Positions 25,269 through 33,702 of a stretch of 64,000 bases of DNA are shown piece after piece (the first letter of the stretch is position 1; the number at the start of each line of letters is the position of its first letter). The position numbers and the translations under genes are program-made. The DNA comes from an uncultured Roseburia sp. GTDB taxonomy: Bacteria; Bacillota; Clostridia; Lachnospirales; Lachnospiraceae. The notes beneath the pieces are model-generated. The model saw only the letters and a list, made by a program, of their open reading frames with translations. It made no database searches and was not told where the DNA came from. Location: positions 25,368 to 89,367 of the forward strand of contig CAKREH010000015.1 of assembly GCA_934317215.1 (NCBI GenBank). Direction: 5' to 3'.

Positions 25269-26609
25269 TTACAACACACGGCGCACCGTTGTAATCGTAC
25301 GATACGTCGCATTTCCATAACAGATACCACTCGACGGTGTTGACGCATGGACAATTCTGCCACCACCCATGTAGATTGCCACATGTCCAGGATAACAGAT
25401 AATGTCCCCCGGCTGCGCATTTTCATAGCTGACAGCCTGTCCACTCGACTGGAGTGCATAAGAGCTTCTTGGAAGGGATACACCAAAATGGCTGTATACA
25501 AGAGATACAAAACCGGAGCAGTCCGTCCCATCTGTCAGACTGTTTCCACCAAACACATATGGATTTCCAACGAAGTTTGTCGCATATGATACCACACTGC
25601 TGCCACTCACCCCTGTAGAATAAGATGGGTTTAAACCGGTATCCGTCAGTCCTGTAGAACTGTTAGAAGAACTGCTGGTATCCGCCTTGGATGTATTGCT
25701 GTCCTTACTGGTTCCAGAGGTACTGTCTGCTGTCTGCGCCGCTGAGCTGCTGTCAGAAGATGCCGTTGCTGCAGTATCTTTGTTTTTCCTGCTTTTTTTT
25801 GCTGCAGCCGCTTTTTTTGCTTTCTCCTCCGCTTCTTTTCTTGCTTTTTCCTGACGTGCCTGTTCCTGTGCGATCACCTCGTTCTGTTTACGGATTGTGG
25901 ACGCGTACTGGCTTGCCAGTGTTTTTGCATTTGAAAGCTGTGAATCAAAATCTGCAATCTGTGCCTTCTTTTCATTAATAACCTGATTCAGGGAAGCCTC
26001 CTGCTGCTCATAACTTTGTTTCAGTTCCTCCATATCCGCTAATTCCTGCTCTAACTGTGACTCTAAATCTGCTACTTCCTGTACGGTCTCCTGATATGCC
26101 ACCAATAGCTCTCTGTCGTAACTGTATACCTCCGAAACATACTCCACGCGGTTTAAAAGATCTGAAATATCTTCCGATTCCACAAGTGCATCTAAAAACG
26201 TATCATCACCATTTTCGTACATATACTGGATTCTTTTTTTCATATCCGCATACTGCTTCTGTTCTTTTTCCTGTGCTGCGGCGAGATCTGTCTTTGCCTG
26301 ATCAATCTCGCCTTCCTTATTCTCAATATCCGTTTTCAAAAGTTCCATATCGGTCAGAAGCGACATCAGCTGTTCGTCATACGCTGCCATCTGACTTTTT
26401 ACTTTGCTCTGCTCACTCTGTATATTATTGATCTGCTGGTTGATATTGTCTAAATTCTGCTGCGCCTCATTTTTCTTCTTCTGCGCATCTTTTATCACGG
26501 ATGCATCTGCAGAGTAAAAACACGCAAATCCGATCACACCTGCCATCATCACTGCGATCATTCTTTTACGTTTTTTTGTATATTTTAATGCCTCATCCCA
26601 CTTCATCAA
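25269..26609 (-). CDS. Secreted NlpC/P60 peptidoglycan endopeptidase with coiled coil (PcsB-like)
   Basis: The 446-residue protein begins with a signal peptide (KRKRMIAVMMAGVIGFACFYSADAS), then a long coiled coil (residues about 40-260, many Gln/Glu/Lys heptads), a Ser/Thr/Asp-rich linker, and an NlpC/P60 domain. The catalytic set is Cys in TDCSGFV, His in GHVAIY, and a second His in RIVHAS. The enzyme cuts wall peptides at gamma-D-Glu bonds and the coiled coil likely attaches to a division complex such as FtsEX, by analogy with PcsB/CwlO. A Shine-Dalgarno lies before ATG 26609. Confidence 0.93.
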   Translation of the reverse strand: MMKWDEALKYTKKRKRMIAVMMAGVIGFACFYSADASVIKDAQKKKNEAQQNLDNINQQINNIQSEQSKVKSQMAAYDEQLMSLLTDMELLKTDIENKEGEIDQAKTDLAAAQEKEQKQYADMKKRIQYMYENGDDTFLDALVESEDISDLLNRVEYVSEVYSYDRELLVAYQETVQEVADLESQLEQELADMEELKQSYEQQEASLNQVINEKKAQIADFDSQLSNAKTLASQYASTIRKQNEVIAQEQARQEKARKEAEEKAKKAAAAKKSRKNKDTAATASSDSSSAAQTADSTSGTSKDSNTSKADTSSSSNSSTGLTDTGLNPSYSTGVSGSSVVSYATNFVGNPYVFGGNSLTDGTDCSGFVSLVYSHFGVSLPRSSYALQSSGQAVSYENAQPGDIICYPGHVAIYMGGGRIVHASTPSSGICYGNATYRTITTVRRVL

Positions 26610-26661
26610 GCATTTCTCCTTCTGTCATTTATAAAAGAACAGGCCATAATTTCCTATGCAT

Positions 26662-26786
26662 AAAGAGTCGCTTGCGACTCTTTCGCGCTCGAGCGGTGCT
26701 GTTTACAGCTAACTTCTGCTCCGCGAGATGCACATCCCGCCCGGAGGGCTTTTAAATTCATAGGACGTAATTTCCTATGAATTTAA
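26662..26786 (+). repeat. 125-bp dispersed element, copy B
   Basis: Complete copy: it begins with AAAGAGTCGCTTGCGACTCTTT-type hairpin arms, runs through the conserved core and GCCCGGAGGGCTTTT, and ends in the CATAGGA/TCCTATG palindrome. A further TAATTTCCTATG lies just to its left, matching the right end. Confidence 0.88.
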
Positions 26787-26788
26787 AA

Positions 26789-26828
26789 ATAAGTACGGCA
26801 GGCTGCATTGGGCAGAAGCCGTACTTAT
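26789..26828 (-). terminator. Terminator after the SPOCS/LysM gene
   Basis: Perfect 11-bp arms (ATAAGTACGGC at 26789-26799 and complement at 26818-26828) end in a T-rich run on the minus strand, 65 bases past the gene's stop. The gap 26610-26892 holds only this and repeat copy B. Confidence 0.7.
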
Positions 26829-26892
26829 ACATTTTATCACACTTTCATCTATGTTTGTTAGGATTTCCAGAAATTCACAAATACTTAATATT

Positions 26893-28452
26893 TTATCCGA
26901 CCTGTTTTACAATCAAAACCTTTTCGCCCGCCAGAAGCACTTCACTTTTTCTGTGATTTGTCTCCATGATATTTTGTATGGTCGTATGATTTTCCTTGGC
27001 GATCGTCCAGAGATCATCTCCTGCCTTTGCGATATAACCCACCAGACCCGGCCTGTTCCGGAGCATCTCAAGATCCGGTTCCGATTCTGTGGCATCCTCG
27101 ATATTCTGCATGACTTCCTGCACAAAAGCGATCAGATCCAGCCGTACTGCTGCCCGGATCTCAACGTGTTCCTGATCAAGCATCACCGCAGAAAGCTGCT
27201 CTAAGGAAGCATCTAACTCCACTTTCGCCTGCGCTGACATTTCCGGGATCTCCACAAGCTGTGAAAACGGATAAATTTCCTGCACTGCTCCAACCGGCAT
27301 ATGGTCATCCGGTGTAATGTACAAAATATTGACCTCAACCGTTCCCTCCGCAAGAACACCATCCGGTTTTATTTCCTGACGTTCTAAGAGCACTTTTCCC
27401 TCACAGGAGCAGATCTGAAGGACTTTTTCTTTGTCTTCTTTTAATTCCATCTGCTCTGTCAGCCGGCACTTTGCCGCATTTTTAACCAGAAGACGCTCAA
27501 GCGGACATTCCCTGACGACCGGTTTTATCTCTTTCTGCAGGGAATAAAGATCGGTTAAAAGCCTGATCTTTTCTTCTTTCCAGATGCGGATATGTGTATC
27601 CAGCGCCAGTTCCATGACAAGAATCCTCTCCTCCCCGTCATAGTCTGGTTTTACCTCCAGTTCCATTGTCACAGGGAGCATCTGCACCTGCCAGATACAG
27701 TCATTCTCCATGACGCCACACTCTGCCTGCGCATCCAGTGGGATTGTCGTCTCATACCAGGACAGATGTTCCCCTTCCTCCTCATCGTTATACAGTATGG
27801 AAACCAGTATTTCCCCGGAAAGTCTGATATTTCCTTCTGTCAGTCTGCTTTCGACATTGCGCAGCTGCATACTCTGCCAGAGTATCTCACGGATATTCGG
27901 CTTGCTCGACGGCAGCACTGCCTCGCTCTTCTGCCTGCAGATATCGCGCCGCACTGCAAGCAGTTTTAATGCTTCTTTCTCCACAATATTCTGCTCGCAG
28001 CCGGTGTCATCTGAAAGTTCACAGGTCAGTTCTTCATCCAGTTCCTTTTCTGCCGATGCAGTCAGAACAATTACCGCACGGATATTTAACTTTCGGGAAT
28101 TGATCACTCCGATCGTGAGATCTTCAATATCCCCAACAGCATGAACTGCATCATATTCACTCAGTCCATCCATATTGAGCCGTTCCTGAAATGGAATCTC
28201 ACCGCGCAGGCAGCTTATTTTTCCTTCCTGTTTATCACTCCTGTAAAGTACTTTAAAAACCAGACTGCCCTTGATCCATGCAGTCCCCTCCATCGCTTTT
28301 ACCTCGTCAAAGCGCAGTTCTCCACGCTCCTTTATGACTTTCACGATATCCTGTCTGTAATCCGGTATATTATAATCATCATCCAGCGTGATCTGTGTAA
28401 CTGCGGATCCGTTTTTTTCACTTCTATGTAGTTTTATTTTCTGAAATTCCAA
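26893..28452 (-). CDS. SPOCS (DUF3794) and LysM protein, spore-associated type
   Basis: The protein has repeated SPOCS domains, from KIKLHRSEKNGSAVTQITLDDDYNIPDYRQDIVKVI onward, typical of spore coat/cortex morphogenesis proteins, and a C-terminal LysM wall-binding motif (YIAKAGDDLWTIAKENHTTIQNIM). ATG 28485 gives a longer frame, but TTG 28452 is preferred: it yields the family-typical start (xEFQKIKLHRSE) and follows a strong GGGGGA. The ATG lies inside a terminator loop. The terminator stem supplies this ribosome-binding site, so read-through from Veg may control it. The role in a possibly non-sporulating anaerobe is unclear. Confidence 0.8.
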   Translation of the reverse strand: MEFQKIKLHRSEKNGSAVTQITLDDDYNIPDYRQDIVKVIKERGELRFDEVKAMEGTAWIKGSLVFKVLYRSDKQEGKISCLRGEIPFQERLNMDGLSEYDAVHAVGDIEDLTIGVINSRKLNIRAVIVLTASAEKELDEELTCELSDDTGCEQNIVEKEALKLLAVRRDICRQKSEAVLPSSKPNIREILWQSMQLRNVESRLTEGNIRLSGEILVSILYNDEEEGEHLSWYETTIPLDAQAECGVMENDCIWQVQMLPVTMELEVKPDYDGEERILVMELALDTHIRIWKEEKIRLLTDLYSLQKEIKPVVRECPLERLLVKNAAKCRLTEQMELKEDKEKVLQICSCEGKVLLERQEIKPDGVLAEGTVEVNILYITPDDHMPVGAVQEIYPFSQLVEIPEMSAQAKVELDASLEQLSAVMLDQEHVEIRAAVRLDLIAFVQEVMQNIEDATESEPDLEMLRNRPGLVGYIAKAGDDLWTIAKENHTTIQNIMETNHRKSEVLLAGEKVLIVKQVG

Positions 28453-28459
28453 AAAAAGT

Positions 28460-28503
28460 CCCCCATTCCGAATCTTTACAACCATCTTATTCGGACATGG
28501 GGG
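28460..28503 (-). terminator. Veg terminator overlapping the SPOCS ribosome-binding site
   Basis: Arms 28460-28473 and 28489-28503 (CCCCCATnCCGAAT-type, with small mismatches) form a strong stem with T-runs on both sides. On the minus strand it ends Veg. The right arm GGGGG is also the Shine-Dalgarno of the downstream TTG start. Confidence 0.75.
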
Positions 28504-28516
28504 TTTTTATACCTGT

Positions 28517-28759
28517 CTAGCACAACTTCATGCGTATATCTCTTGTAATAATATCAGAATAACTGAATGATAATAACTGAGGTGGATTTTCTTCACGCTC
28601 ATCATTTACCAGGATCGTGAATACACTTGGGTAAGCATTCTGGATGACGCCTTCCTGGATGTCAACTTTATTGCGTCCTCGGTCAAGCTGAATCATTACT
28701 TTTTTCCCGCACTGCTGATGCACGGATGCCCGAACTTTTGTGATGTCTGCCTGTTGCAT
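28517..28759 (-). CDS. veg: Veg family protein
   Basis: The 80-residue protein matches the small, conserved Veg family of Firmicutes, which affects biofilm formation by an unknown biochemical role and was first noticed as a highly expressed vegetative gene. Diagnostic pieces are GRNKVDIQEGVIQNAYPSVFTI and the C-terminal FSYSDIITRDIRMK. AAGGAGG lies nine bases before ATG 28759. It precedes the SPOCS gene on the same strand across a terminator. Confidence 0.93.
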   Translation of the reverse strand: MQQADITKVRASVHQQCGKKVMIQLDRGRNKVDIQEGVIQNAYPSVFTILVNDEREENPPQLLSFSYSDIITRDIRMKLC

Positions 28760-28904
28760 GTGTTCTACCTCCTTAATCCGGTATCTCGCGATCGTTTATC
28801 ATCGTAATAACCGTTTCCACCGAATTTCTTTTCCGCTTTAGAATAGCACTGTGCTAAATTTTTGTCAAACATAATTAAATTATTTAAAAAAATTTTAAGA
28901 ATAT

Positions 28905-29321
28905 TCACTCAAAAATGATACTTTTGTCCTGGTTTTTTACCTGTATTACAATATAAGGACAGCTTGGACTCGCATTTGTAACTTCACCCTTTCTCGGTCC
29001 GATGAGTTCTGTATCAAACACCACTGCGTTCGTGGTCAGATAACAGTCCCTCACACAGATACTGTACCCTCCCGTCGCCTGCTCACCATATCCCCGCACG
29101 ATATACAGATCATCCTCCATCTCATAGGTAAGTTTAAAATCTGCCGTTTTCTTCTCCTCGATCATTGTCTTTAATTCTTCCGGTGTCTCGGATTCCTCAA
29201 CGATCGTATATGTAAGATCACTGACTTTCGTTTCATTTGTCTGCTCAATACTGCATCCGCTGATCAGTCCTGCCATCAGCAGACTGATCCCGCATATTTT
29301 TACCAGATACTTTCGAAACAT
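28905..29321 (-). CDS. Lipoprotein with PrcB-like C-terminal domain
   Basis: The 138-residue protein has an N-terminal lipoprotein signal (LVKICGISLLMAGLISGC, lipobox LISGC), then a small beta-rich domain resembling the C-terminal domain of PrcB-type protease complex subunits (FKLTYEMEDDLYIVRGYGEQATGGYSICVRD). The start at 29321 has AGGTG upstream and puts the signal at the terminus. It is probably membrane-anchored outside. Function is not known; the PrcB resemblance rests on the GGYSI-type segment. Confidence 0.65.
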   Translation of the reverse strand: MFRKYLVKICGISLLMAGLISGCSIEQTNETKVSDLTYTIVEESETPEELKTMIEEKKTADFKLTYEMEDDLYIVRGYGEQATGGYSICVRDCYLTTNAVVFDTELIGPRKGEVTNASPSCPYIVIQVKNQDKSIIFE

Positions 29322-29398
29322 GCTTTCACTACACCTGCCCCCAGTTTTCGCTTCTATCTTAATATATGCCCCCCTGTCTTCAAATATGTCTTTTTTAG

Positions 29399-29427
29399 TT
29401 GTTTTTCCCATAGATACCCGATATAAT
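29399..29427 (+). promoter_or_regulatory. Candidate promoter for plsC
   Basis: TTGTTT (29399-29404) and TATAAT (29422-29427) are separated by 17 bases, about 45 bases before ATG 29472. Confidence 0.55.
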
Positions 29428-29471
29428 GTGGATATATAAAACTTGGGGGATCTCCCCGGAAAGGACGTACT

Positions 29472-30206
29472 ATGTTACGCGCAATACTTGCATTGCTTTT
29501 TGCTATACTCTACCTGATCATCGGTATTCCTGTCCTTTTTGTTGAATGGATCATCGGAAAATTCAATCGTCAGGCTGCTGATATCAGCCAGCTCCGCATG
29601 GTGCAGTGGGCATTTCGTGTCATTCTGTTTATCTGCGGCACCAGACTTACCATCATCGGAGAGGAAAATGTTCCAAAAGACCAGCCTGTTCTCTATATTG
29701 GCAATCACAGGAGTTATTTTGATATCATCATCACCTACTCACGCTGTCCGCGCCTGACCGGTTATGTAGCAAAAGATTCCATGAAAAAGGTTCCGCTTTT
29801 ATCTGTCTGGATGACCAGACTGCACTGTCTGTTTATCAATCGTTCGGACGTCAAAGAAGCGTTAAAAACGATCCTTGCAGGAATCGACAATATCAAAAAC
29901 GGGATTTCGATGTGTATTTTTCCTGAGGGAACACGCAATAAGACAGAGGATCTGATGCTTCCATTCAAAGAGGGTAGTTTTAAAATGGCAGAAAAAACCG
30001 GATGTCTGATCATACCTGTCGCAATTTCCGGCTCCGCCGATATTTTAGAAGCACATTTTCCAAAGGTAAAACCGGTACATGTCATCGTAGAATACGGCAA
30101 ACCAATCGACCCGAAATCTTTAGACAAAGATACACGCAAAAAACTCGGTTCACACTGTCAGAGTGTGATCGCTGAAATGCTTGAGAAAAATAATCCGCAG
30201 ATTTAA
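29472..30206 (+). CDS. plsC: 1-acyl-sn-glycerol-3-phosphate acyltransferase
   Basis: The 244-residue membrane-attached enzyme adds the second acyl chain to make phosphatidic acid. It has the acyltransferase motifs in order: NHRSYFD near residue 77 (catalytic H-x4-D) and FPEGTRNK (EGTR) near residue 152. The hydrophobic N-terminus (LRAILALLFAILYLIIGIPVL) suits a monotopic anchor. GGAAAGGA lies before ATG 29472. It stands apart from the PlsY-like gene, but both belong to phospholipid synthesis. Confidence 0.95.
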   Translation: MLRAILALLFAILYLIIGIPVLFVEWIIGKFNRQAADISQLRMVQWAFRVILFICGTRLTIIGEENVPKDQPVLYIGNHRSYFDIIITYSRCPRLTGYVAKDSMKKVPLLSVWMTRLHCLFINRSDVKEALKTILAGIDNIKNGISMCIFPEGTRNKTEDLMLPFKEGSFKMAEKTGCLIIPVAISGSADILEAHFPKVKPVHVIVEYGKPIDPKSLDKDTRKKLGSHCQSVIAEMLEKNNPQI

Positions 30207-30216
30207 GATCTGGAAC

Positions 30217-30344
30217 AAAGAGTCGCTTGCGACTCTTTCGCGCTCGAACGGTGCTGTTTACAGCTAACTTCTACTCCGCGAGATGCGCATCCCGCCCGGA
30301 GGGCTTTTTAATTCATAGGACGTAATTTCCTATGAATTAAAAAA
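30217..30344 (+). repeat. 125-bp dispersed element, copy C
   Basis: Complete copy with the left hairpin (AAAGAGTCGC/GCGACTCTTT), core, GCCCGGAGGGCTTTTT and the end palindrome, located between the converging plsC and murF genes and directly followed by a terminator. Confidence 0.88.
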
Positions 30345-30345
30345 A

Positions 30346-30374
30346 CCCCGGATCACCAATTCCGTGATCCGGGG
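30346..30374. terminator. Bidirectional terminator between plsC and murF
   Basis: CCCCGGATCAC and its complement with a short loop have A/T tails on both sides, next to repeat copy C. Confidence 0.8.
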
Positions 30375-30428
30375 TTTTTCTTTTTTATTCATTTATAAGC
30401 TGTCATAGCTTATTTTCACTACATTTTC

Positions 30429-31841
30429 TTACTTTGTAAGCTGTCCTACGACCTCCGGGAAGCCCATAAAGTGGGAAGCCTTTACCAGAACCGTGTCACC
30501 GCTTTTTACATAAGGCAGCAGCTCTGCCATCAGCTCATCTTTTGTTTTGAAATAATGAACCTCTGTATCCTTACTGAACTTTCTTACCGCCTGTGCCAGA
30601 TTCTCTGATAATGCACCAGCCGCAAATAAAGCATCGATTCCTTTTCCTTTGAAATGTTCTCCGACCATGGCATGCAGTTCCTGCTCATTTTCGCCAAGTT
30701 CTCCCATATCTCCAAGCACTGCGATTTTTCTGCCAGGTGCCGCTGCGAGCACATCGATAGACGCCTTCATGGAAACAGGGTTTGCGTTGTAACAGTCATC
30801 GATGATCGTCATCCCGCCTTTGTGGATCAGATTACTTCTTCCTCCGATCGTTTTTACCGACTCAATCCCGCGTTTCATTTCATCCACACTAAGTCCAAGC
30901 TTTCCTGCAACGCAGACTGCGGCTAAAGCATTGTATACATTATGCTCTCCTGCAATCGGGATCTTCACTGCAAAGCTCTCTGCGCCAATATGTATCACCG
31001 CTTTTGTTCCATCTAATCCTACCGGCTCCACATCTGTTGCATATACTTCCTTTTCGGCAAGGTATTTTTCACCCTGCTCTGTCTTTGCAGGCTTCGCTTC
31101 TTTTCCGATACCATAAAATACTGCCGGTTTTCCGTTCACCATCTTTTTCTCACAGAGCTTATCATCATCTCCGTTTAACACGGCAGTTCCTTCCGGTGTC
31201 AGGTGCTCAAAACTCTCCGTTTTTGCCTTTAAAATTCCATCTCTGGTCAGCAGGTTTTCCAGATGGCACAATCCGATATTTGTGATCACACAGATATCCG
31301 GATATGCCATTTCAGCCAGACGGTGCATCTCACCGAATTCTGAAATTCCCATCTCAAGCACTGCCACCTCATGCTGCTCCCTGATTTTAAAAATCGTAAG
31401 TGGGAGACCGATCTCGTTATTGAAATTGCCCTCTGTCTTTAACACATTATACTTCTGTGAAAGAACCGATGCGATCATCTCTTTTGTGCTTGTTTTTCCA
31501 ACACTTCCGGTAATTCCGACGACCTTAATATCAAGACTTCTGCGGTAGTATGCCGCAAGTTTTTTCATTGCACCAAGTGTCGATTCCACCCTGATATATG
31601 GCCCCGCCGGATCTGACAGTTCCTGTTCGGATAATACGGCAAGTGCACCTTTTTCAAACACCTGCGGGATGAACTGATGACCATCCACTTTTTCTCCCTT
31701 TACCGCAATAAAAAGATATCCTGACTCTACCTGTCTGCTGTCGATCACAGCTCCGGCGATTTCTTTCTTTTTGTCAGCCTCACTGCCATAATATACTCCG
31801 CCGCATACTTCCGTAATACGCTCCAGCGTCATATTTTTCAT
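30429..31841 (-). CDS. murF: UDP-N-acetylmuramoyl-tripeptide--D-alanyl-D-alanine ligase
   Basis: The 470-residue ATP-dependent ligase adds D-Ala-D-Ala to the UDP-MurNAc tripeptide, finishing the cytoplasmic wall precursor. The Mur ligase P-loop GITGSVGKTSTKEM lies near residue 110; NFNNEIGLPLT and DDCYNANPVS are typical of MurF. GAGGTAG precedes ATG 31841. It follows ddl by 54 bases on the same strand, linking making of the dipeptide to its use. Confidence 0.96.
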   Translation of the reverse strand: MKNMTLERITEVCGGVYYGSEADKKKEIAGAVIDSRQVESGYLFIAVKGEKVDGHQFIPQVFEKGALAVLSEQELSDPAGPYIRVESTLGAMKKLAAYYRRSLDIKVVGITGSVGKTSTKEMIASVLSQKYNVLKTEGNFNNEIGLPLTIFKIREQHEVAVLEMGISEFGEMHRLAEMAYPDICVITNIGLCHLENLLTRDGILKAKTESFEHLTPEGTAVLNGDDDKLCEKKMVNGKPAVFYGIGKEAKPAKTEQGEKYLAEKEVYATDVEPVGLDGTKAVIHIGAESFAVKIPIAGEHNVYNALAAVCVAGKLGLSVDEMKRGIESVKTIGGRSNLIHKGGMTIIDDCYNANPVSMKASIDVLAAAPGRKIAVLGDMGELGENEQELHAMVGEHFKGKGIDALFAAGALSENLAQAVRKFSKDTEVHYFKTKDELMAELLPYVKSGDTVLVKASHFMGFPEVVGQLTK

Positions 31842-31895
31842 GATCTACCTCATTTCCCGTGATTTGTTTTGCGTTCGCTTTTACAAAAATATCTA

Positions 31896-32951
31896 TTATT
31901 TCTCATATTTATCCAGGGAAATACGGATCAGCTTCTCACACAGTTCGTTAAAGTTCACACCGACAACCTGTGCCTCCTGTGGAAGAAGACTTGTCGGAGT
32001 CATACCCGGCAATGTGTTTGCTTCCAGACAGTAGATATTTTCATTTTCATCCAACAGAAAATCGGTGCGGGAATAGGTATCTAATCCAAGTACCTGTGCC
32101 ACCTGCTCTGCATAGTGCTGCATTTTCTCTGTAACAGTTTCTGAAAGTTCTGCCGGACAGGTCTCAACAGCACTGCCTGCTTTGTATTTATTCTTATAAT
32201 CATAAAATCCCTGTACCGGTGCGATCTCGATGATCGGAAGTGCTTTTCCCTCGATCACGCCGACAGAAAACTCACGTCCCTTTACATATTCTTCCACGAT
32301 CAGGTTTTCTTCCCAGCGGAATGCCTCATCTAATGCAGCTTTATATTCATCCGCATTGTGTGCGATGGAAACTCCGATACTTGATCCTCCGCAGCATGGT
32401 TTTACCACACATGGGAACTGAATGCCAAGTTTTGCGATATCATCGCTGCGATCCGCCTTTTTCATGGATGCACCCTTTGGAGCCGGTATGCCTGCCGACA
32501 AAAACAGTTTTTTCGACATCTCCTTATCCATGGCAAGTGCACTGCTCAAATAACCGGTTCCGGTATAGCGGATGCCAAACAGATCAAATGCAGCCTGAAT
32601 CTTTCCATTTTCCCCGTTTTCTCCATGCAGTGCCATAAAAACGATATCAGACATCTGACATAATTCGATCACATTCGGTCCAAAAAAATTGTCTGACTGA
32701 TCTTTTCTGGATGCTTTTACCTTTGCAAGATCCGGTGCAGTTTCCGGTATTCCGGACACTTTGACACTGACTTCCTCACTCCGGTCAAAAATACCTGTTA
32801 AATTCTCTTTTTTGTCACTGTATCCCATAAATACATCAAGTAAAATTACCTGATGTCCATTCTCTCTCAATGCCTTTGCAACCATATCTCCGGTCTTAAA
32901 GGAAACATCTCTCTCTGTACTTAAACCACCTGCTAAAACAACAATCTTCAT
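31896..32951 (-). CDS. ddl: D-alanine--D-alanine ligase
   Basis: The 351-residue enzyme joins two D-alanines using ATP. It has an N-terminal domain with the LHGENGENGKIQA motif, an ATP-grasp domain (VVKPCCGGSSIGVSI), metal-binding acids near FLLDENENIYCLEANTLPGMTPTSL, and normal length for the family. AAGGAG lies before ATG 32951. It forms a wall-precursor unit with murF downstream. Confidence 0.96.
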   Translation of the reverse strand: MKIVVLAGGLSTERDVSFKTGDMVAKALRENGHQVILLDVFMGYSDKKENLTGIFDRSEEVSVKVSGIPETAPDLAKVKASRKDQSDNFFGPNVIELCQMSDIVFMALHGENGENGKIQAAFDLFGIRYTGTGYLSSALAMDKEMSKKLFLSAGIPAPKGASMKKADRSDDIAKLGIQFPCVVKPCCGGSSIGVSIAHNADEYKAALDEAFRWEENLIVEEYVKGREFSVGVIEGKALPIIEIAPVQGFYDYKNKYKAGSAVETCPAELSETVTEKMQHYAEQVAQVLGLDTYSRTDFLLDENENIYCLEANTLPGMTPTSLLPQEAQVVGVNFNELCEKLIRISLDKYEK

Positions 32952-33209
32952 GGTATACTCTCCTTACTATCTCATAAAAACATTTCTGCTTTATAGTATA
33001 CCTTTTTTCTTTGTGTGGCAAGGAATTTGCGCATTCCTTTGTACTTTTTATGCCTGCATGACATCCTTTCTTATTTATTTTTCTGCCTCACGGCAATGCC
33101 CCCCGGCAGGCAGGCACCATTTTTTCTTTTATTCCCCGTTTTTCCGTACCGAAAAGGATCCTGACTCACAAAATTCTGTGTCTGCTGCTGGCTTCTTTCA
33201 TGATAAAAC

Positions 33210-33521
33210 TCATTTCGACATCATTACGATCTCTTCCATCCCCAGCGCCTGCAGCAGCCACAAAAATATCTGTCTTCCAATCAAATCCTGTTTCCCGATC
33301 ATACTCCCATACCGGTATATTTTTGCAGTCATATCCTCACAGCGTTCTTCTTCACCCGCTGACAATATTTCACAGAGCAATCCATACCTCTCTCTGTTTA
33401 AAGTGCACTGCCTGTCGATTTCATTCCATAATTCCGGATACCTTCTTGCGAGATTCACCAGAATCTCTGCCCCGTTATACATTTCTTCCGCTTTTTTCTG
33501 CTCTGTTATATAATTTTTCAC
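33210..33521 (-). CDS. Hypothetical protein, 103 residues
   Basis: The frame opens with GTG at 33521 and gives a mainly helical, charged protein (LARRYPELWNEIDRQC... LQALGMEEIVMMSK) with no signal, membrane span or known motif. There is no clear Shine-Dalgarno at 33521; an internal ATG at 33482 is an alternative. I do not recognise it. The rest of the gap 32952-33209 shows nothing supportable. Confidence 0.45.
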   Translation of the reverse strand: MKNYITEQKKAEEMYNGAEILVNLARRYPELWNEIDRQCTLNRERYGLLCEILSAGEEERCEDMTAKIYRYGSMIGKQDLIGRQIFLWLLQALGMEEIVMMSK

Positions 33522-33611
33522 TTTTACGCTACTGTCATGCAGGCATTCATACTACTCAAGTATCTTATGTCTGTCGACTTTTGTCAACTACATTTGATTT
33601 TGTTTTGGATG

Positions 33612-33626
33612 TTTTGATAATCAAAA
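33612..33626 (+). promoter_or_regulatory. FabT-like operator 1, upstream of the -35 box
   Basis: TTTTGATAATCAAAA is a 15-bp dyad of the TTTGA-N3-TCAAA type recognised by FabT/MarR-type fatty acid regulators. It lies directly before the DegV promoter's -35 box. Confidence 0.55.
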
Positions 33627-33630
33627 TATC

Positions 33631-33659
33631 TTGACATTCCCTTCATAATACTTTATATT
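33631..33659 (+). promoter_or_regulatory. DegV gene promoter
   Basis: Consensus TTGACA (33631-33636) and TATATT (33654-33659) are 17 bases apart. It is flanked on both sides by FabT-like dyads. Confidence 0.65.
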
Positions 33660-33666
33660 TAGTTTT

Positions 33667-33681
33667 GTTTGATAGTCAAAC
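33667..33681 (+). promoter_or_regulatory. FabT-like operator 2, at the start site
   Basis: GTTTGATAGTCAAAC has perfect GTTTGA/TCAAAC arms around TAG, and overlaps the expected transcription start, where a bound repressor would block RNA polymerase. Confidence 0.6.
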
Positions 33682-33702
33682 TATTTTGTCGGAGGAAAAA
33701 AA

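Noticed and set aside
32950..33513. Plus-strand 187-residue frame
   Set aside because: It is largely antisense to the small minus-strand gene at 33210 and to noncoding DNA, and is Phe/Ser-rich with no motif.
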